Origin: Candidatus Hydrogenedentota bacterium
GTDB lineage: Bacteria; Hydrogenedentota; Hydrogenedentia; Hydrogenedentales; GCA-2746185
Reading direction: 5' to 3'
Length of the DNA: 33,963 bases
NCBI GenBank assembly: GCA_947486375.1
Contig: CANKTP010000020.1
Location: forward strand, 1-33,963
Part shown: piece by piece, positions 1-8,780 of the stretch
Layout of the letters: each line of letters starts with the position of its first letter
How positions within the stretch are numbered: position 1 is the stretch's first letter
The notes under the pieces: generated by a model
Seen by the model: the letters and a program-made list of their open reading frames with translations, nothing else
What the model was told of the DNA's origin: nothing
Databases searched by the model: none
Program-made: the position numbers and the translations under genes

Positions 1-1638
1 ATGTTCGCGATCCTCGAGTGGCCTGATCTCGAGGAGTTCGACCTTTGGATGGCCTCGATGCTGTCGCGGAGCTTGATCCAGACGCTGACCATGGCGTTCG
101 CGATTGCCAGCGTCCTGTTTGTGCCCGCCGTCGCGGCGACCGCCATCGTCTCGGAACGGGAACGCTCGACCTATGATTTCCTGACCCTGTCCCTGGTCCG
201 CCCCCTGGGCATCGTGTGGGCGAAGCTGGTCAATGTCCTTGGATTTTTCTTCCTGCTGTTCGTGGCGCTGATGCCGGTGTTTGGGCTGGCGTTTTTTCTC
301 GTCGGGGTGGATTTGTGGGACATCTTGCCCGCCCTGTCCATTGTCGCGGCCTCGGCCGTTTCCTGCGCGTCCATCGGGCTCCTGTGCTCGTCGCGCGCGA
401 GGACCACGATGCGGGCGGTCGCGACGACCTACGCGGCCGTGCTGTTGTACATGTCGCTGCCGGGGATCATATTCGGGCTCGCGCGCGGCGTCGAGTTCGT
501 GATCACGCGCAGCTACTACGACTTGCCCGATTGGATACCGGCGGCCCTATTCGTGTCCAGTCCCGCGGTGGCGTTCGTGATGTTGCTACAAGACGCCACG
601 TCCTTCATCGCCCCGTATCCCCTGGATACGGCCGTCTCCCTGCACCTCGCCTACCAGGGCTTGGTCACGGCGGCGTCGATTTTTCTGGCCGCGCACTACG
701 TCAAGCGGCCGATCAAGCCACCCAAGATCGAGCTGCGCAAGCCGATCGACGATACCGCCGAACTCGACCGCCGCCGCAAGCGCTTCCCCTACTATATTGT
801 CGATCCCATGCGCCGGCGGAAGGAAATCGAGGATGGGCGCAACCCGATGATGGTGCGCGAAATGCGCTGGGGACTGCTCAACAACGCGACCCTGTCGATC
901 CGCGTGTTTTACGCCTCCTTCGTCGTGTATTTCTTCGCGGGCATCATCGTCACGTTCGAGGGATCGCCGGAAGACTACGCGGCCACGTGGACGCTGACGC
1001 AAGTGATCATCACCATTCTCGCGGCCCCGGCCATGACCGCGAACGTGATGACCAAGGAACGCGAACTGCGTAACATGGACATGCTCCGCATGACGCTGTT
1101 GACGCCGCGAGAGATCGTGCTAGGCAAACTCGCCGCGGGGATCGTCTCGATGGTTCCGCTCTTGACGGCAGCGACCCTGGCGTCGGTCGTCGTGTTGGTC
1201 CTCGGGGTGAACGATATCACCCAGTTGGCCGTGGGCTACGGGGTGTTGTTCGTATCGGCTTTCGTCGCCGTCTGCATCGGGCTGTTCGCGTCGACCCATG
1301 CCTCTCGGACCGCGACGGCCCTCGCGATCGGGTATGCCGTGTCGATCCTGTTCTTCGGCGGGATCGACGCGATCGGGGAGACGATAAACCCCATCGAGGC
1401 CCCAACCCCCGTCGATTCGTGGCATGCGGGCCTGTTCCCCCGGAACTTTCCCACCGTGTCTCCGATCATCGGGTACCTCGAAAGCATTGATTCTCACGCC
1501 CTCACGTGGGCGGGCTACGAAGGGTCGGTGGTCGTGCCGTATGTGGGCTTTGGGTTGCTCTCTTCCCTGCTCACTGCCTTTCTCCTCACCTCTTGGTCCG
1601 TGTATTTCTTCAAGCGCTTCCGGATGCAGGACAGGTAG
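1..1638 (+). CDS. ABC-2 type transporter permease, duplicated core, probably 5'-truncated by the window edge
   Basis: Long hydrophobic ORF. Two related halves each carry a '...P(A)xxA..(S/T)(K)ERE.....D.L..(S/T)L..P..IV..KL' element typical of ABC-2 permeases. Stop TAG at 1636-1638. Confidence 0.8.
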   Translation: MFAILEWPDLEEFDLWMASMLSRSLIQTLTMAFAIASVLFVPAVAATAIVSERERSTYDFLTLSLVRPLGIVWAKLVNVLGFFFLLFVALMPVFGLAFFLVGVDLWDILPALSIVAASAVSCASIGLLCSSRARTTMRAVATTYAAVLLYMSLPGIIFGLARGVEFVITRSYYDLPDWIPAALFVSSPAVAFVMLLQDATSFIAPYPLDTAVSLHLAYQGLVTAASIFLAAHYVKRPIKPPKIELRKPIDDTAELDRRRKRFPYYIVDPMRRRKEIEDGRNPMMVREMRWGLLNNATLSIRVFYASFVVYFFAGIIVTFEGSPEDYAATWTLTQVIITILAAPAMTANVMTKERELRNMDMLRMTLLTPREIVLGKLAAGIVSMVPLLTAATLASVVVLVLGVNDITQLAVGYGVLFVSAFVAVCIGLFASTHASRTATALAIGYAVSILFFGGIDAIGETINPIEAPTPVDSWHAGLFPRNFPTVSPIIGYLESIDSHALTWAGYEGSVVVPYVGFGLLSSLLTAFLLTSWSVYFFKRFRMQDR

Positions 1639-1663
1639 ATTCATCGGCCTCAAAGAACACAGC

Positions 1664-1676
1664 GCGGCATAGCCGC
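1664..1676. other. Small GC hairpin just after the permease gene (gcggc-ata-gccgc)
   Basis: Perfect 5-bp stem, 3-nt loop, 26 nt after the stop codon. No T-tract. Confidence 0.3.
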
Positions 1677-1787
1677 AACCAAAACAAGCCAAGCCTTCGC
1701 CAACGTGTTCTTCGTCGCATCGATGCTGTCATCCCCCAGATGCTGGGCAACGTGTCACGCATCGGCTCGAATACTTATCTGGTTTCA

Positions 1788-1861
1788 ATCCGTGTTATCC
1801 GTGTTATCCGTGGTCACGAACGGTTCCTTTTTTGACCACGGATAACACGGATGACGCGGAT
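1788..1861. repeat. Long imperfect inverted repeat (ATCCGTGTTATCCGTG family) between convergent genes
   Basis: Left arm 1788-1816 atccgtgttatccgtgttatccgtggtca. Right arm 1833-1861 tgaccacggataacacggatgacgcggat. 29-bp arms with 2 mismatches and a 16-nt spacer. Confidence 0.85.
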
Positions 1862-1980
1862 AAAGAGTGGACGGGCCAACGAACTCGCCGCGTGATATTC
1901 TGACAAGGAAAACAAAGTTCTGACGGGTAGCAGTACAAAGAAGAGGCTCTTTGCGATCTCTGCGTTCATGGGGGTTAAAT

Positions 1981-4731
1981 TTAATGCGGTTGTACCGGGT
2001 ATCTGGCGTGGATGAGTTGGTCTTCGACGGAATACTCGACCTCGAAGCCGACGCGTTTGCAGACCTCGATCATGGTCCGGTTTTCGGGGAGGATGTTGCC
2101 GACGACGCAGGGGATGCCCTCGGCCTTGGCCACGTCGAGCACCTTGCGCAGGAGCATGGAGCCGAGGCCCTGGCCGTGGAATGCGTCGCTGACGGCGACG
2201 GCGAATTCGGCCTCGTCGCTTCCGTGGAGGCGAATCAACCGGACGACCCCCATGATCGATGTTTCGAGCGCGCTTGGGTCGGTGTGCAGCGCGATCAGGG
2301 TCATCTCGCGGTTGTAGTCGATGAAGCAGGACCGCACGAGCACGCGATGGTCCACTCGGTGCTCGAGGCCCATGATGTGGAAATAGCGGAAGTACACGCT
2401 CTCGGGCGAGAGGGTCTCGTGGAACTTCACCATCAACTGCTCGTCCTCGGGACGTATCGGCCGGATGGCCACGCTCAACCCTTGTTTTGTCGTCCACTCC
2501 GTCTCGTAGTGCGCGGGATAGGGGCGAATCGCCAGCTCGGGGACGGCCTCGATCGGCGTGTCGAGGGAATGCAACAGCATCCGCGCATCCAGCGCCATCA
2601 AGCCGTCCTCTGAGATCAGGAGGGGATTCAGGTCGATCGAGTTGATCCATCGTTGCTCGGACACCAGGTGGCTGAAGCGCGCCAGCACGCCCGCGAGCGC
2701 ATTCAGATCGATGGCGCCCGCCTCGTCCTTCCGCGACATCGTCGCGTGGATGCGGGTTTGTTCCATCAGGCGCGTCGCCAGGGTCGAGTTCAACGGCGGC
2801 AGCGCGAGCGCGAGATCCTGGATCGTCTCGAGCATGTGGCCGCCGGTGCCGAAATACAGCACGGGACCGAAGTGGGGATCCGTGTGGCTCCCCAGCGCAA
2901 GCTTGAACCCGCCGAAGGGCGCCATCGGTTGGACCACGACGCCTTGCACGTGCTCGGCGCCCGCCTTCCGCGCCACCGCCTCCATGATGCGGCGATAGGC
3001 CCGCACCGCGCCGTCGTCCGACGTCACACCGAGCTCGACGCCGCCCACACGAGTCTTCTGGGACAAGGTATAGGAGTGGACCTTGATCGCCACGGGATAC
3101 CCGATGGCGTTCGCCGCCGCGACGGCCTCTTCCTCGGTTCTCGCGATGCGCGTGTCCGCCGTGGGAATCCGGTAGGCCCGGAGGAGTTGTTTCGATTCGT
3201 GCTCGGACAGAGCCGTCCGGCCTTCGCGCCGCGCCGCATCGATGATCGCGTGCGCGAGGTCCCGGTCTGGCGCATCGGCGTCGTCCATTGCGGGTAACGC
3301 GGGCGTCTCGTAAATCCCGTCGAGGTTGCGCGTGTATTGCCACATGTACGTGAACACGCGCGCGGCTTGGTCCGGGAACGGGAGGTTCGGAATGCCCGCG
3401 CGATCAAGGATCGCCGCCGCCGGGGCGATCTCCGCGCCGCCCATCCAACTCGCGAGGACCGGCTTGTCGGTCTTGCCCTTGACCGCCGCCGCGAATTGTT
3501 CCGCGGTCTTTAGCGGGTCGGTCATGGCCTGCGTCGTCAACACCGCGAGCAACGCGTCGCCGCCCGTCTCGGCAAGCGCGATGGCCGCCGCCTTGCCGTA
3601 TTCCTCCGGCGTGGCATCGCCGAGGACGTCGATGGGATTCCCCCGGCTCCAATGCGGCGGGAGCAGTTCGTTCAACTGCCGCTGCGTCGACTCGGACAAT
3701 TCGGTCGGCGTGCCGCCGGTGGCCACGAGGACGTCGGTCGCGAGGACGGCCGGCCCACCGGCGTTCGTGAGGATCGTCAACCGGGGCCCGCGCGGCCGCG
3801 GCTGTTTGTCCAGGATGTCCGCCATGTTGAACAGCTCCTGGATGCTGCGCACGCGGAGCACGCCGCAACGGCGAAAGGCGGCGTCGAGCACGGCATCGTC
3901 TTCGACCAGCGCGCCGACATGCGCGCCCGCCGCCCGCGCCCCGGCCTCCGTGCGCCCCGCCTTCAGCACGATGATTGGTTTTGTGTACGACACCTCGCGC
4001 GCCGCCGACAGGAACGCCCGGTGATCGTTCATCGATTCCATGTAGAGCAGGATGCTCTTCGTGTGGCGGTCGTCGGCGAGGCGATAGAGCAGATCGCTCC
4101 AGCCAATATCCACCATGCTCCCGATCGAGACGAAGGCGCTGAATCCCACGTTCGCAGTACGGCTCCAATCGAGGATGGCCGTGCAGAGCGCCCCGCTCTG
4201 GCTGATGAATCCCACCTTCCCCGGCAACGCCATCGTCCGGGCGAAGGTCGCGTTGAGGCCGGTCCTCGGGTTCATCAGGCCGATGCAGTTCGGGCCGAGC
4301 ACGCGCACGCCGCCGCGCCGGGCTTCCTCGGCCACGGCCTTCTCGAGCGCCGCGCCTTTCTCGCCGACTTCGCGGAACCCCGCCGTGAGGATCACCGCCG
4401 CCTTCACGCCCGCCGCCGCGCATTCGCGCAGCGCCTGCGGCACCAGGTCGGCGCGAATCACGATGATCGCGAGGTCCACCGCCTCGGGAAGATCGCCGAC
4501 GCAGGCCCAGGCCGGCACGCCGAGCACGCTCTTGCGATTTGGGTTCACCGGATACACCGTGCCCCCGAAGGGCGACCCGAGGAGGTTCGTGATCGTCGCG
4601 CGGCCCACGCTGCCCGGTTTGTCCGTCGCCCCGATGACCGCGATGTGCCTCGGCTCGAAAAGGGCATCGAGCGAGCCGCGCGCGGCGGCCTCGCGAAAAA
4701 CGTCGTGTTGTCCCGTCGGGGGCGTGGCCAT
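1981..4731 (-). CDS. Bifunctional ADP-forming acyl-CoA synthetase-like / GNAT acetyltransferase (PatZ/YfiQ-type architecture)
   Basis: CoA-binding N-terminus ([21 protein letters not shown]), ligase domain ([36 protein letters not shown]), ATP-grasp ([43 protein letters not shown]), C-terminal GNAT ([41 protein letters not shown]). Confidence 0.9.
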   Translation of the reverse strand: MATPPTGQHDVFREAAARGSLDALFEPRHIAVIGATDKPGSVGRATITNLLGSPFGGTVYPVNPNRKSVLGVPAWACVGDLPEAVDLAIIVIRADLVPQALRECAAAGVKAAVILTAGFREVGEKGAALEKAVAEEARRGGVRVLGPNCIGLMNPRTGLNATFARTMALPGKVGFISQSGALCTAILDWSRTANVGFSAFVSIGSMVDIGWSDLLYRLADDRHTKSILLYMESMNDHRAFLSAAREVSYTKPIIVLKAGRTEAGARAAGAHVGALVEDDAVLDAAFRRCGVLRVRSIQELFNMADILDKQPRPRGPRLTILTNAGGPAVLATDVLVATGGTPTELSESTQRQLNELLPPHWSRGNPIDVLGDATPEEYGKAAAIALAETGGDALLAVLTTQAMTDPLKTAEQFAAAVKGKTDKPVLASWMGGAEIAPAAAILDRAGIPNLPFPDQAARVFTYMWQYTRNLDGIYETPALPAMDDADAPDRDLAHAIIDAARREGRTALSEHESKQLLRAYRIPTADTRIARTEEEAVAAANAIGYPVAIKVHSYTLSQKTRVGGVELGVTSDDGAVRAYRRIMEAVARKAGAEHVQGVVVQPMAPFGGFKLALGSHTDPHFGPVLYFGTGGHMLETIQDLALALPPLNSTLATRLMEQTRIHATMSRKDEAGAIDLNALAGVLARFSHLVSEQRWINSIDLNPLLISEDGLMALDARMLLHSLDTPIEAVPELAIRPYPAHYETEWTTKQGLSVAIRPIRPEDEQLMVKFHETLSPESVYFRYFHIMGLEHRVDHRVLVRSCFIDYNREMTLIALHTDPSALETSIMGVVRLIRLHGSDEAEFAVAVSDAFHGQGLGSMLLRKVLDVAKAEGIPCVVGNILPENRTMIEVCKRVGFEVEYSVEDQLIHARYPVQPH

Positions 4732-4783
4732 GGTTAGTGGTCTCGTGCAGGTGATTTCATCGTGTCATCATACCCGACGGGAC

Positions 4784-4882
4784 GTGGCACGGGCGTCCCG
4801 CCCGTGGGCTCGTGGCGAAGCCACGCGAACTTCACAAGAACATGGGCAGGATGCCCACGCCACACTGGAAGCCTGCACCACA
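4784..4882. repeat. Cloverleaf-like intergenic palindromic element with an appended half-repeat
   Basis: Nested stems: cacgggcg-tcc-cgcccgtg, cgtggc-gaa-gccacg, tgggca-gga-tgccca, enclosed by an outer gtggc...gccac pairing (4784...4863). Followed by ctggaagcctgcaccaca (4865-4882), identical to 11391-11408. Confidence 0.75.
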
Positions 4883-4894
4883 AATGGGGTGACC

Positions 4895-6427
4895 TCAGGT
4901 CCCTTGCAGGCCCGCGCAACGCCGCAGTCGCCCGCCGAGGCAGCGCACGGCCAGAAGCGCGGAGGCGAGATGCCCGAGCACGTTGACCCCGATATAGACG
5001 GCGATCGCGAGCACGGTGTAGCCCGCCCCGGTTCTATAGACGAGGTTCCGCGTAGTCGGAAACATTCCAATAAGATACTCGACATAGAGCGGCATCAAAA
5101 GACCGATGACGGCGCCGCCGACGAAGAGATAGGCCCAGAGGCTGCCGGTCATGCCGTAGCGGAAACGCGCGGTGCCGGCGACGCACGAGAGGGCGGTGAC
5201 GTTGATGTGGGCCGCGATGGTAATAGGGAGAAAGATCAGAAGCATCCTGACGCCATTCCGGTCGAACTGCATGAACCATGCGTAGAAGGCGAACCAGATC
5301 ACGATCGCGGCGAAATACATGCGCGTCGCGCAGGTATGGCCCCGCCAAAAGGCGACGCCCAGCGCCTCGTCGCTGACCGGGACCAAGACCAAGTCGTCGA
5401 GCGCGCCTTGCTCGCGCGCCTTCTTCAAGGCCAGGATGGTCTCGCGGAAAACGAGGATCCAGAGCATGAACAATCCCGCGACGGGGAACATCAGGATCGT
5501 CAGCAAGCCGAGAAACGCGAGTATCCGCATGGGGATTGATCGCCGCGAGAAGCCCATCGAGCGCAAGCTCGATGCCGCCAACTTGGCCAGCGGTTCCGAA
5601 CTCCGCCGTGCCCACCGTCGTCCCCTTTCGGAACCCCTGACTTTCGCGGTGCGCGGCGCGTCGGCCCGCGCATGGATTTGTCTCGGTAGAATGCGCACGG
5701 CCTCGAAGAGGCACGCGGCGGCGATAATCATGTTCAGGAATACGCCCGGGAGCATCTGTGCGAGGGGTATCCCGGACGCACCCCAGATTGGCGTGAGGAC
5801 GCCCAGCGCCGGTTGCCCGATGGGGAGCCCCCATGCGGCCGAATTGTAGTCCACGTACGACGTGCCAACGAACCACAGGCCCAGCAACAGCGCCGTCTGC
5901 GTGACGGCAAGGCCCGACTGCGGGCTTACCGCCGAAAAATAGGTCCCCGCCGCGCAGGCCATGATGAGAAAACTCGTCATCATCGCCGCGTGCATGCCCA
6001 CGGTGTGCAGGTCCACGCCGCCGAAGATCATGGCGAACCCGATGAAGGGCATGGCCGAGAGCAGCAGCATCTCCGAGAGCAGGAAGACCGATACGAACTT
6101 CGCCAGCACCACGTCCCATCCGCGCAGGTCGGCCATCAGGAGCAGGCCGAGGGTGTTCTCGTCCTTCTCGTCGGTCAGCGTGGCGCAGGCGACCATCGGC
6201 GCGGAAAACCCTGTGAGGACCTCGATGATGGCGACCAGGAACATCATGAATGAACCGAAGGTTTCGGGCGAGGGGGTGAATATCTCGTCTGTATACCAGG
6301 AAATCGCCATCGCAAACGACAGGAAAGCCAGGGCGATGAGCAACGGCCCCGTCCGGTTGATATAGGTGATGCGGCGGCGGCCCAGGCGCAGCAGTTCGTT
6401 CCAGACGATGGGCAAATGAATCGTCAT
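4895..6427 (-). CDS. ABC-2 type transporter permease
   Basis: Start MTIHLPIVWNELLRLGRRR at 6427; the ORF track's 6913 extension lies in the ATPase gene. Multiple TM segments, 'ATLTDEKDENTLGLLLMADLRGWDVVLAKF'. Overlaps the upstream ATPase stop by 4 nt (ATGA). Confidence 0.88.
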   Translation of the reverse strand: MTIHLPIVWNELLRLGRRRITYINRTGPLLIALAFLSFAMAISWYTDEIFTPSPETFGSFMMFLVAIIEVLTGFSAPMVACATLTDEKDENTLGLLLMADLRGWDVVLAKFVSVFLLSEMLLLSAMPFIGFAMIFGGVDLHTVGMHAAMMTSFLIMACAAGTYFSAVSPQSGLAVTQTALLLGLWFVGTSYVDYNSAAWGLPIGQPALGVLTPIWGASGIPLAQMLPGVFLNMIIAAACLFEAVRILPRQIHARADAPRTAKVRGSERGRRWARRSSEPLAKLAASSLRSMGFSRRSIPMRILAFLGLLTILMFPVAGLFMLWILVFRETILALKKAREQGALDDLVLVPVSDEALGVAFWRGHTCATRMYFAAIVIWFAFYAWFMQFDRNGVRMLLIFLPITIAAHINVTALSCVAGTARFRYGMTGSLWAYLFVGGAVIGLLMPLYVEYLIGMFPTTRNLVYRTGAGYTVLAIAVYIGVNVLGHLASALLAVRCLGGRLRRCAGLQGT

Positions 6428-7356
6428 GCGCCCGCGCCGGTGAGGTGCAGGAAGGCGTCCTCGAGCAGGACCTCTTCTTCCTTGATGGTCAGGACGCGGA
6501 AGCCGTTTCGCACAAGCGCCTCGGCGACGAAGCTGAAGTCCGCCGTCCCGTGGGGAAGCTCGACTCCGAGAATTTCTTCGCCCACGCTGATCTCGACGAT
6601 TCCCCCGGTCTCCATCAGCATCTTGCCGGCTTCGTCGTGGCGATCCGCGAGACGAATTTCCAGGCGCAGTTTCGTGCGCGCCCGCGCGAGCGCCTCGTCG
6701 ATGCTGCCTGAGTACACGAGCTTCCCGCCATCGAGGATGCCGATTGTGTTGCAGAGCGTGCGCAGCTCGGAGAGGATGTGCGAGCTGATCAACACCGTCT
6801 TGCCCATTGCCCCAAGGGCGCGGAGGATTTCCTGCACCTCGATGCGCGCGCGCGGATCGAGGCCCGACGCGGGCTCGTCGAGGATGAGCACCTGGGGATC
6901 GTTGATGAGGCAACGGGCCAGGCCGAGGCGTTGGCGCATGCCGCGCGAGAGGCCCTCGATGAGGGCGTCCCGTTTGTCGACGAGGCCGGTCAGTTCGATG
7001 CAGTCGTCCACCACGCGCCGCCGCCGGTCGATGGGGACGCGGTAGGCGGCGGCGAAGAATTCAAGGTACTCGACCACGAGCATGTCGCGATAGGCCCCGC
7101 TCGAATCGGGCATGTATCCGATCAGCGGGCGGACCGCATGCGGGTGCGTGACGACGTTGTGCCCCATGACATGGGCCTCGCCGGAATCTGGCCGCAGGAG
7201 CGTCGCGAGGATTCGCATCGTCGTCGTTTTGCCCGCACCATTCGGGCCGAGGAACCCGTAGATGTCCCCCTCGTGTACGTCGAAGGACAGATCCTGCACG
7301 GCATTCACGTTGCGGTATTTTTTGCACAAGTGCCGGATGGATATCGCCACGCTCAT
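6424..7356 (-). CDS. ABC transporter ATP-binding protein
   Basis: Walker A GPNGAGKTTTMRIL, signature LSRGMRQRLGLARCL, Walker B VLILDEPASGLDPRARIE. The start MSVAISIRHL (7356) is preferred over MHRRKL (7374). Confidence 0.93.
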   Translation of the reverse strand: MSVAISIRHLCKKYRNVNAVQDLSFDVHEGDIYGFLGPNGAGKTTTMRILATLLRPDSGEAHVMGHNVVTHPHAVRPLIGYMPDSSGAYRDMLVVEYLEFFAAAYRVPIDRRRRVVDDCIELTGLVDKRDALIEGLSRGMRQRLGLARCLINDPQVLILDEPASGLDPRARIEVQEILRALGAMGKTVLISSHILSELRTLCNTIGILDGGKLVYSGSIDEALARARTKLRLEIRLADRHDEAGKMLMETGGIVEISVGEEILGVELPHGTADFSFVAEALVRNGFRVLTIKEEEVLLEDAFLHLTGAGA

Positions 7357-7464
7357 GAGTTTCCTCCGATGCATATCGCTTGCTGTTGTCGGAAGGCCAG
7401 TCTACACGCGCCTTGCCGGAATTCCAAAAGGGTGGGTCCAGTAAGGTGTGCGTCAGAAACGCGG

Positions 7465-7501
7465 GAATGGACGATATGGACTCGATGGACGATATGGACC
7501 G
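7465..7501. repeat. ATGGAC-phrase repeat (atggacgatatggactcgatggacgatatggac)
   Basis: Direct repetition of atggac/atggacgatatggac in the divergent intergenic region; related phrase at 11268-11302. Confidence 0.7.
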
Positions 7502-7606
7502 CGGGGCCCTCGCTGCGAGTGTCGATTTTTCCGCCGCGGGCGTGTCGCGATTTCGTATACTATCGGCGTTATTCAACGACCGTCGCTTCCCCACGAGGAT
7601 TAACCC

Positions 7607-8620
7607 ATGATTCGCGCGATTGCCCTGTCCGTTCTTGTGTCTTTCGTTTCCATGCTCGCCCACGCCGACGGCCCGGCAAAGTGGGTCACCTACGAGGGGC
7701 GCGAGGGGCCGGGACACGGCAAGCACATCGTATTTGTCACCGGGGACGACGAGTACCGCTCCGAGGAGTCGATGCCGCAATTGGCGAAGATTCTTGCGGT
7801 CCGGCACGGCTTCAAATGTACCGTCCTTTTCGCCATCAACAAGGACACGGGCGCGATCGATCCGGCGACCCTCGACAATATTCCCGGCCTCGAACAGCTC
7901 GATACCGCCGACCTGATGATCTTGTTCCTCCGCTTTCGCGAATTGCCCGACGACCAGATGACGCACATCATGGACTACACGAACTCGGGCAAGCCGATCA
8001 TGGCCCTGCGCACCTCGACGCACCCCTTTTTCTACAAGGACATCAAGTCGAGTCCATATTCGAAGTGGAATTGGACCAGTCCCGATCCCAAGGGCGGCTA
8101 CGGCCGCGAGGTCCTCGGCGAGACGTGGGTCAACCACTACGGCAATCACAAGGTCCAGAGCACGCGCGGCATCGTCGCCCCAGGCATGGAGAAGAACCCG
8201 ATTGTGCAAGGCTGCGAGGACATCTGGGGGCCGTCGGACGTTTACGAAGTGACGACACTGAGCGGCGACGGCGCGCCGCTCATCCTGGGGCAGGTCCTCA
8301 CCGGCATGAATCCGACGGACAAGCCCGCCGACGGGAAGAAGGAACTGCCCATCGCGTGGACGAAGACCTACACCGGCACGAGCGGGAAGCCTTCGCGGGT
8401 CTTCACGACGACGATGGGCCACTCCTTCGACTTGCATAGCGAAGGATTCCGGAGGCTGCTGGTGAATGCGGCGTATTGGAGCATCGGCATCGAGGATCAA
8501 ATCCCCGCCCGCGCCGACGTAGCCATCGTCGGCGAATATACGCCGATCGACATCGGCTTCGGCACGCACCGCGTTGGGATCATGCCGGAGTCGCACGTCC
8601 TGGGTGCCGAGGCGCCCTGA
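7607..8620 (+). CDS. Secreted ThuA-like (trehalose-utilisation/GATase1-like fold) protein
   Basis: Signal peptide MIRAIALSVLVSFVSMLAHA. ThuA-type text HIVFVTGDDEYRSEESMPQLAKIL and LFLRFRELPDDQMTHIMDYTNSGKPIMALRTSTHPF. RBS-like gagg upstream. Confidence 0.75.
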   Translation: MIRAIALSVLVSFVSMLAHADGPAKWVTYEGREGPGHGKHIVFVTGDDEYRSEESMPQLAKILAVRHGFKCTVLFAINKDTGAIDPATLDNIPGLEQLDTADLMILFLRFRELPDDQMTHIMDYTNSGKPIMALRTSTHPFFYKDIKSSPYSKWNWTSPDPKGGYGREVLGETWVNHYGNHKVQSTRGIVAPGMEKNPIVQGCEDIWGPSDVYEVTTLSGDGAPLILGQVLTGMNPTDKPADGKKELPIAWTKTYTGTSGKPSRVFTTTMGHSFDLHSEGFRRLLVNAAYWSIGIEDQIPARADVAIVGEYTPIDIGFGTHRVGIMPESHVLGAEAP

Positions 8621-8655
8621 GTTCGTTGACGATTCATTCGGCATAGAGACGGCGC

Positions 8656-8677
8656 GGGCGCACACACAGGTGCGCCC
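8656..8677. terminator. Putative stem-loop after the ThuA-like gene (gggcgcac-acacag-gtgcgccc)
   Basis: Perfect 8-bp GC-rich stem, 36 nt after the stop codon; no U-tract, so intrinsic termination is uncertain. Confidence 0.35.
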
Positions 8678-8780
8678 AATCAACTGCGGACCCGGCAATC
8701 CACCCCAAAAGTGTGCATATTCGGGTCTATTGTGCTAGATTGAATTCCCTCGCCGTAGGCGCACCCCCATCGAGTTTTTC

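Noticed and set aside
1814-3343. 509-aa minus ORF ending in FIRVIRVIRGQKRNRS
   Set aside because: Out-of-frame overlap with the CoA ligase/GNAT gene; its tail is a translation of the intergenic inverted repeat.
7465-7501. MDDMDSMDDMD peptide as a real acidic repeat protein
   Set aside because: Very short context, no RBS, and the same DNA phrase recurs in another intergenic gap, so it is a DNA repeat rather than a gene.
6778-8439. 553-aa plus-strand ORF and the 545-aa minus ORF 7061..8698
   Set aside because: Both read out of frame through the ABC ATPase, the intergenic region and the ThuA-like gene; low-complexity shadow translations.
8656-8677. Strong rho-independent terminator
   Set aside because: The stem is good but no U-tract follows; kept only as a low-confidence stem-loop.
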